A stretch of DNA of 64,000 bases from Saccharicrinis aurantiacus (GTDB taxonomy: Bacteria; Bacteroidota; Bacteroidia; Bacteroidales; Marinilabiliaceae): positions 1 to 64,000 of the forward strand of contig NZ_LYBV02000031.1 in NCBI RefSeq assembly GCF_001660705.2. Reading direction: 5' to 3'. The first letter of the stretch is position 1, and each line of letters begins with the position of its first letter. Below, in pieces: positions 63,563-64,000 of the stretch. A model generated the notes under the pieces. That model saw only the letters and a list, made by a program, of their open reading frames with translations. It searched no databases and was not told the origin of the DNA. The translations under genes and the position numbers were made by a program.

Positions 63563-63815
63563 ATTTTAGGCTTATCCCATATGGGCGAAAGTCCAATGTA
63601 TTGCCTGAAGCCATAATCTAAATAGATTATTGGCCAAATTCTCGCCGGAAGTGCTTTGCGTATATAGATTATAGGCAAAATTCTTTCCTGAAGTGCTTTG
63701 CGTATATACGATAATGCTAAAAGTTGTGCCGGAAGGCAATATCCCATATGGGCGAAGGCTATTTGCTTCGCCGGTAGCCATAATCTATATGGGATATGCC
63801 CAAAATAGTAGAAGG
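63563..63815. repeat. 42-bp minisatellite array of about six units
   Basis: Units begin at 63605, 63646, 63688, 63730 and 63772, each 41-42 bases apart, with a diverged unit from about 63563. A shared phrase is C-(C/T)-G-G-A-A-G at each unit start; two units have GAAGTGCTTTGCGTATATA. Other units carry ATCCCATATGGGCGAA. The 42-base period equals 14 codons, so the minus strand shows short peptide repeats ('YTQSTSGKNFAYNL', 'YTQSTSGENLANNL'). Confidence 0.8.
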
Positions 63816-63976
63816 TTAAAATGTATTTAGGAGTTGGTTCATTATCAGTAATTTACGATATGAGGTTGTTTTTTATAAAATCATAGTTCTGTAACAAAGA
63901 GCCATTTTACCGATGCTATTACCCATTGAATGATAGAAATAATAATCCTCTTAATAAATAATCTAAATTAAAATTT

Positions 63977-64000
63977 ATGGAAAAAATTCAGAAGATAAGA
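63977..64000 (+). CDS. Possible start of a gene running off the right edge
   Basis: An ATG at 63977 opens 'MEKIQKIR' and the window ends. It follows an AT-rich leader. There is too little sequence to assign anything. Confidence 0.3.

Larger units (their letters stand above)
62710..63976. other. Repeat-rich region without recognisable genes
   Basis: Nearly 1.3 kb holds no convincing gene. It contains two dyad sites (62858-62936), the second copy of the 35-bp hairpin repeat (63088-63122) with a CATGCTAGC motif after it, and a 42-bp minisatellite (63563-63815). Short minus-strand frames at 63556-63781 are by-products of the minisatellite. Confidence 0.6.

Noticed and set aside
63556-63781. Minus-strand frames in the 42-bp repeats as real genes
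   Set aside because: Their peptide repeats follow from the 14-codon period of the minisatellite, and there is no upstream start context.
1-64000. CRISPR array
   Set aside because: The tandem units at 15843 and 63563 have no unique spacers between conserved repeats, and no cas genes are seen.

Overview
The window looks like chromosome of an AT-rich Bacteroidota bacterium, probably of the Marinilabiliales/Marinifilaceae type. The evidence is gene content (an HU-like/SPOR protein, PorQ-like and helix-hairpin-helix outer-membrane proteins, the purE-hpt-adk-obgE neighbourhood, tig-clpP-clpX) and several upstream regions with the Bacteroidota -7 box TAnnTTTG. Family calls are read by eye from the protein sequences; no searches were run.

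Region 1 (1-25.2 kb) is accessory DNA. It ends at a 3' fragment of a tRNA-Met(CAT) gene (25143-25189) lying beside a tyrosine integrase, so it looks like the right end of an integrative island whose left end is outside the window. At the far left are a DUF6922-like gene cut by the window edge, a decayed Abi_2-type abortive-infection gene split by an IS200-like element, and a DDE transposase remnant. Next is a minus-strand cluster (15.5 to 2.7 kb) that appears to be one operon: a free carrier protein, a one-module NRPS (heterocyclization, cysteine-type adenylation, carrier, SagB-type oxidase), a type II thioesterase, a LuxE-like acyl-protein synthetase, an outer-membrane factor, a membrane-fusion lipoprotein, an RND pump and a patatin-like lipase. 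The simplest reading is that an acyl group is loaded on a carrier, condensed and cyclised with cysteine, oxidised to a thiazole, released and exported. I regard this as the most interesting system here. It is followed by an RHS remnant and a tightly packed minus-strand operon (20.7 to 17.5 kb) with two phosphoesterases, a winged-helix antitoxin-like protein and a nucleotidyltransferase toxin-like protein. A long rod-shaped potential RNA (20815-20930), two uncharacterised plus-strand genes, an orphan MazE-like antitoxin and the integrase complete the island.

Region 2 (25.4-58.2 kb) is core genome: a cysteine synthase-like enzyme, the alpha-2-macroglobulin/PBP1C pair, NDH-2, clpX-clpP-tig, tRNA-Leu(TAG), lptB, tatC, recQ, two outer-membrane proteins, purE, hpt, adk, obgE, a MutS-related ATPase, a family 2 glycosyltransferase split exactly at an A-AAA-AAG slippery site, an HU-like/SPOR protein, two flippase-like membrane proteins, rsmA and mgtE. 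Many genes end in clear intrinsic terminators.

Region 3 (58.2-64 kb) is repeat-rich and gene-poor: an HNH endonuclease, an L,D-transpeptidase-like protein, a FtsX/MacB-type permease beside a broken ABC ATPase, several dispersed GC-rich repeats, a pair of dyad operators and a 42-bp minisatellite. A gene may begin at the right edge.
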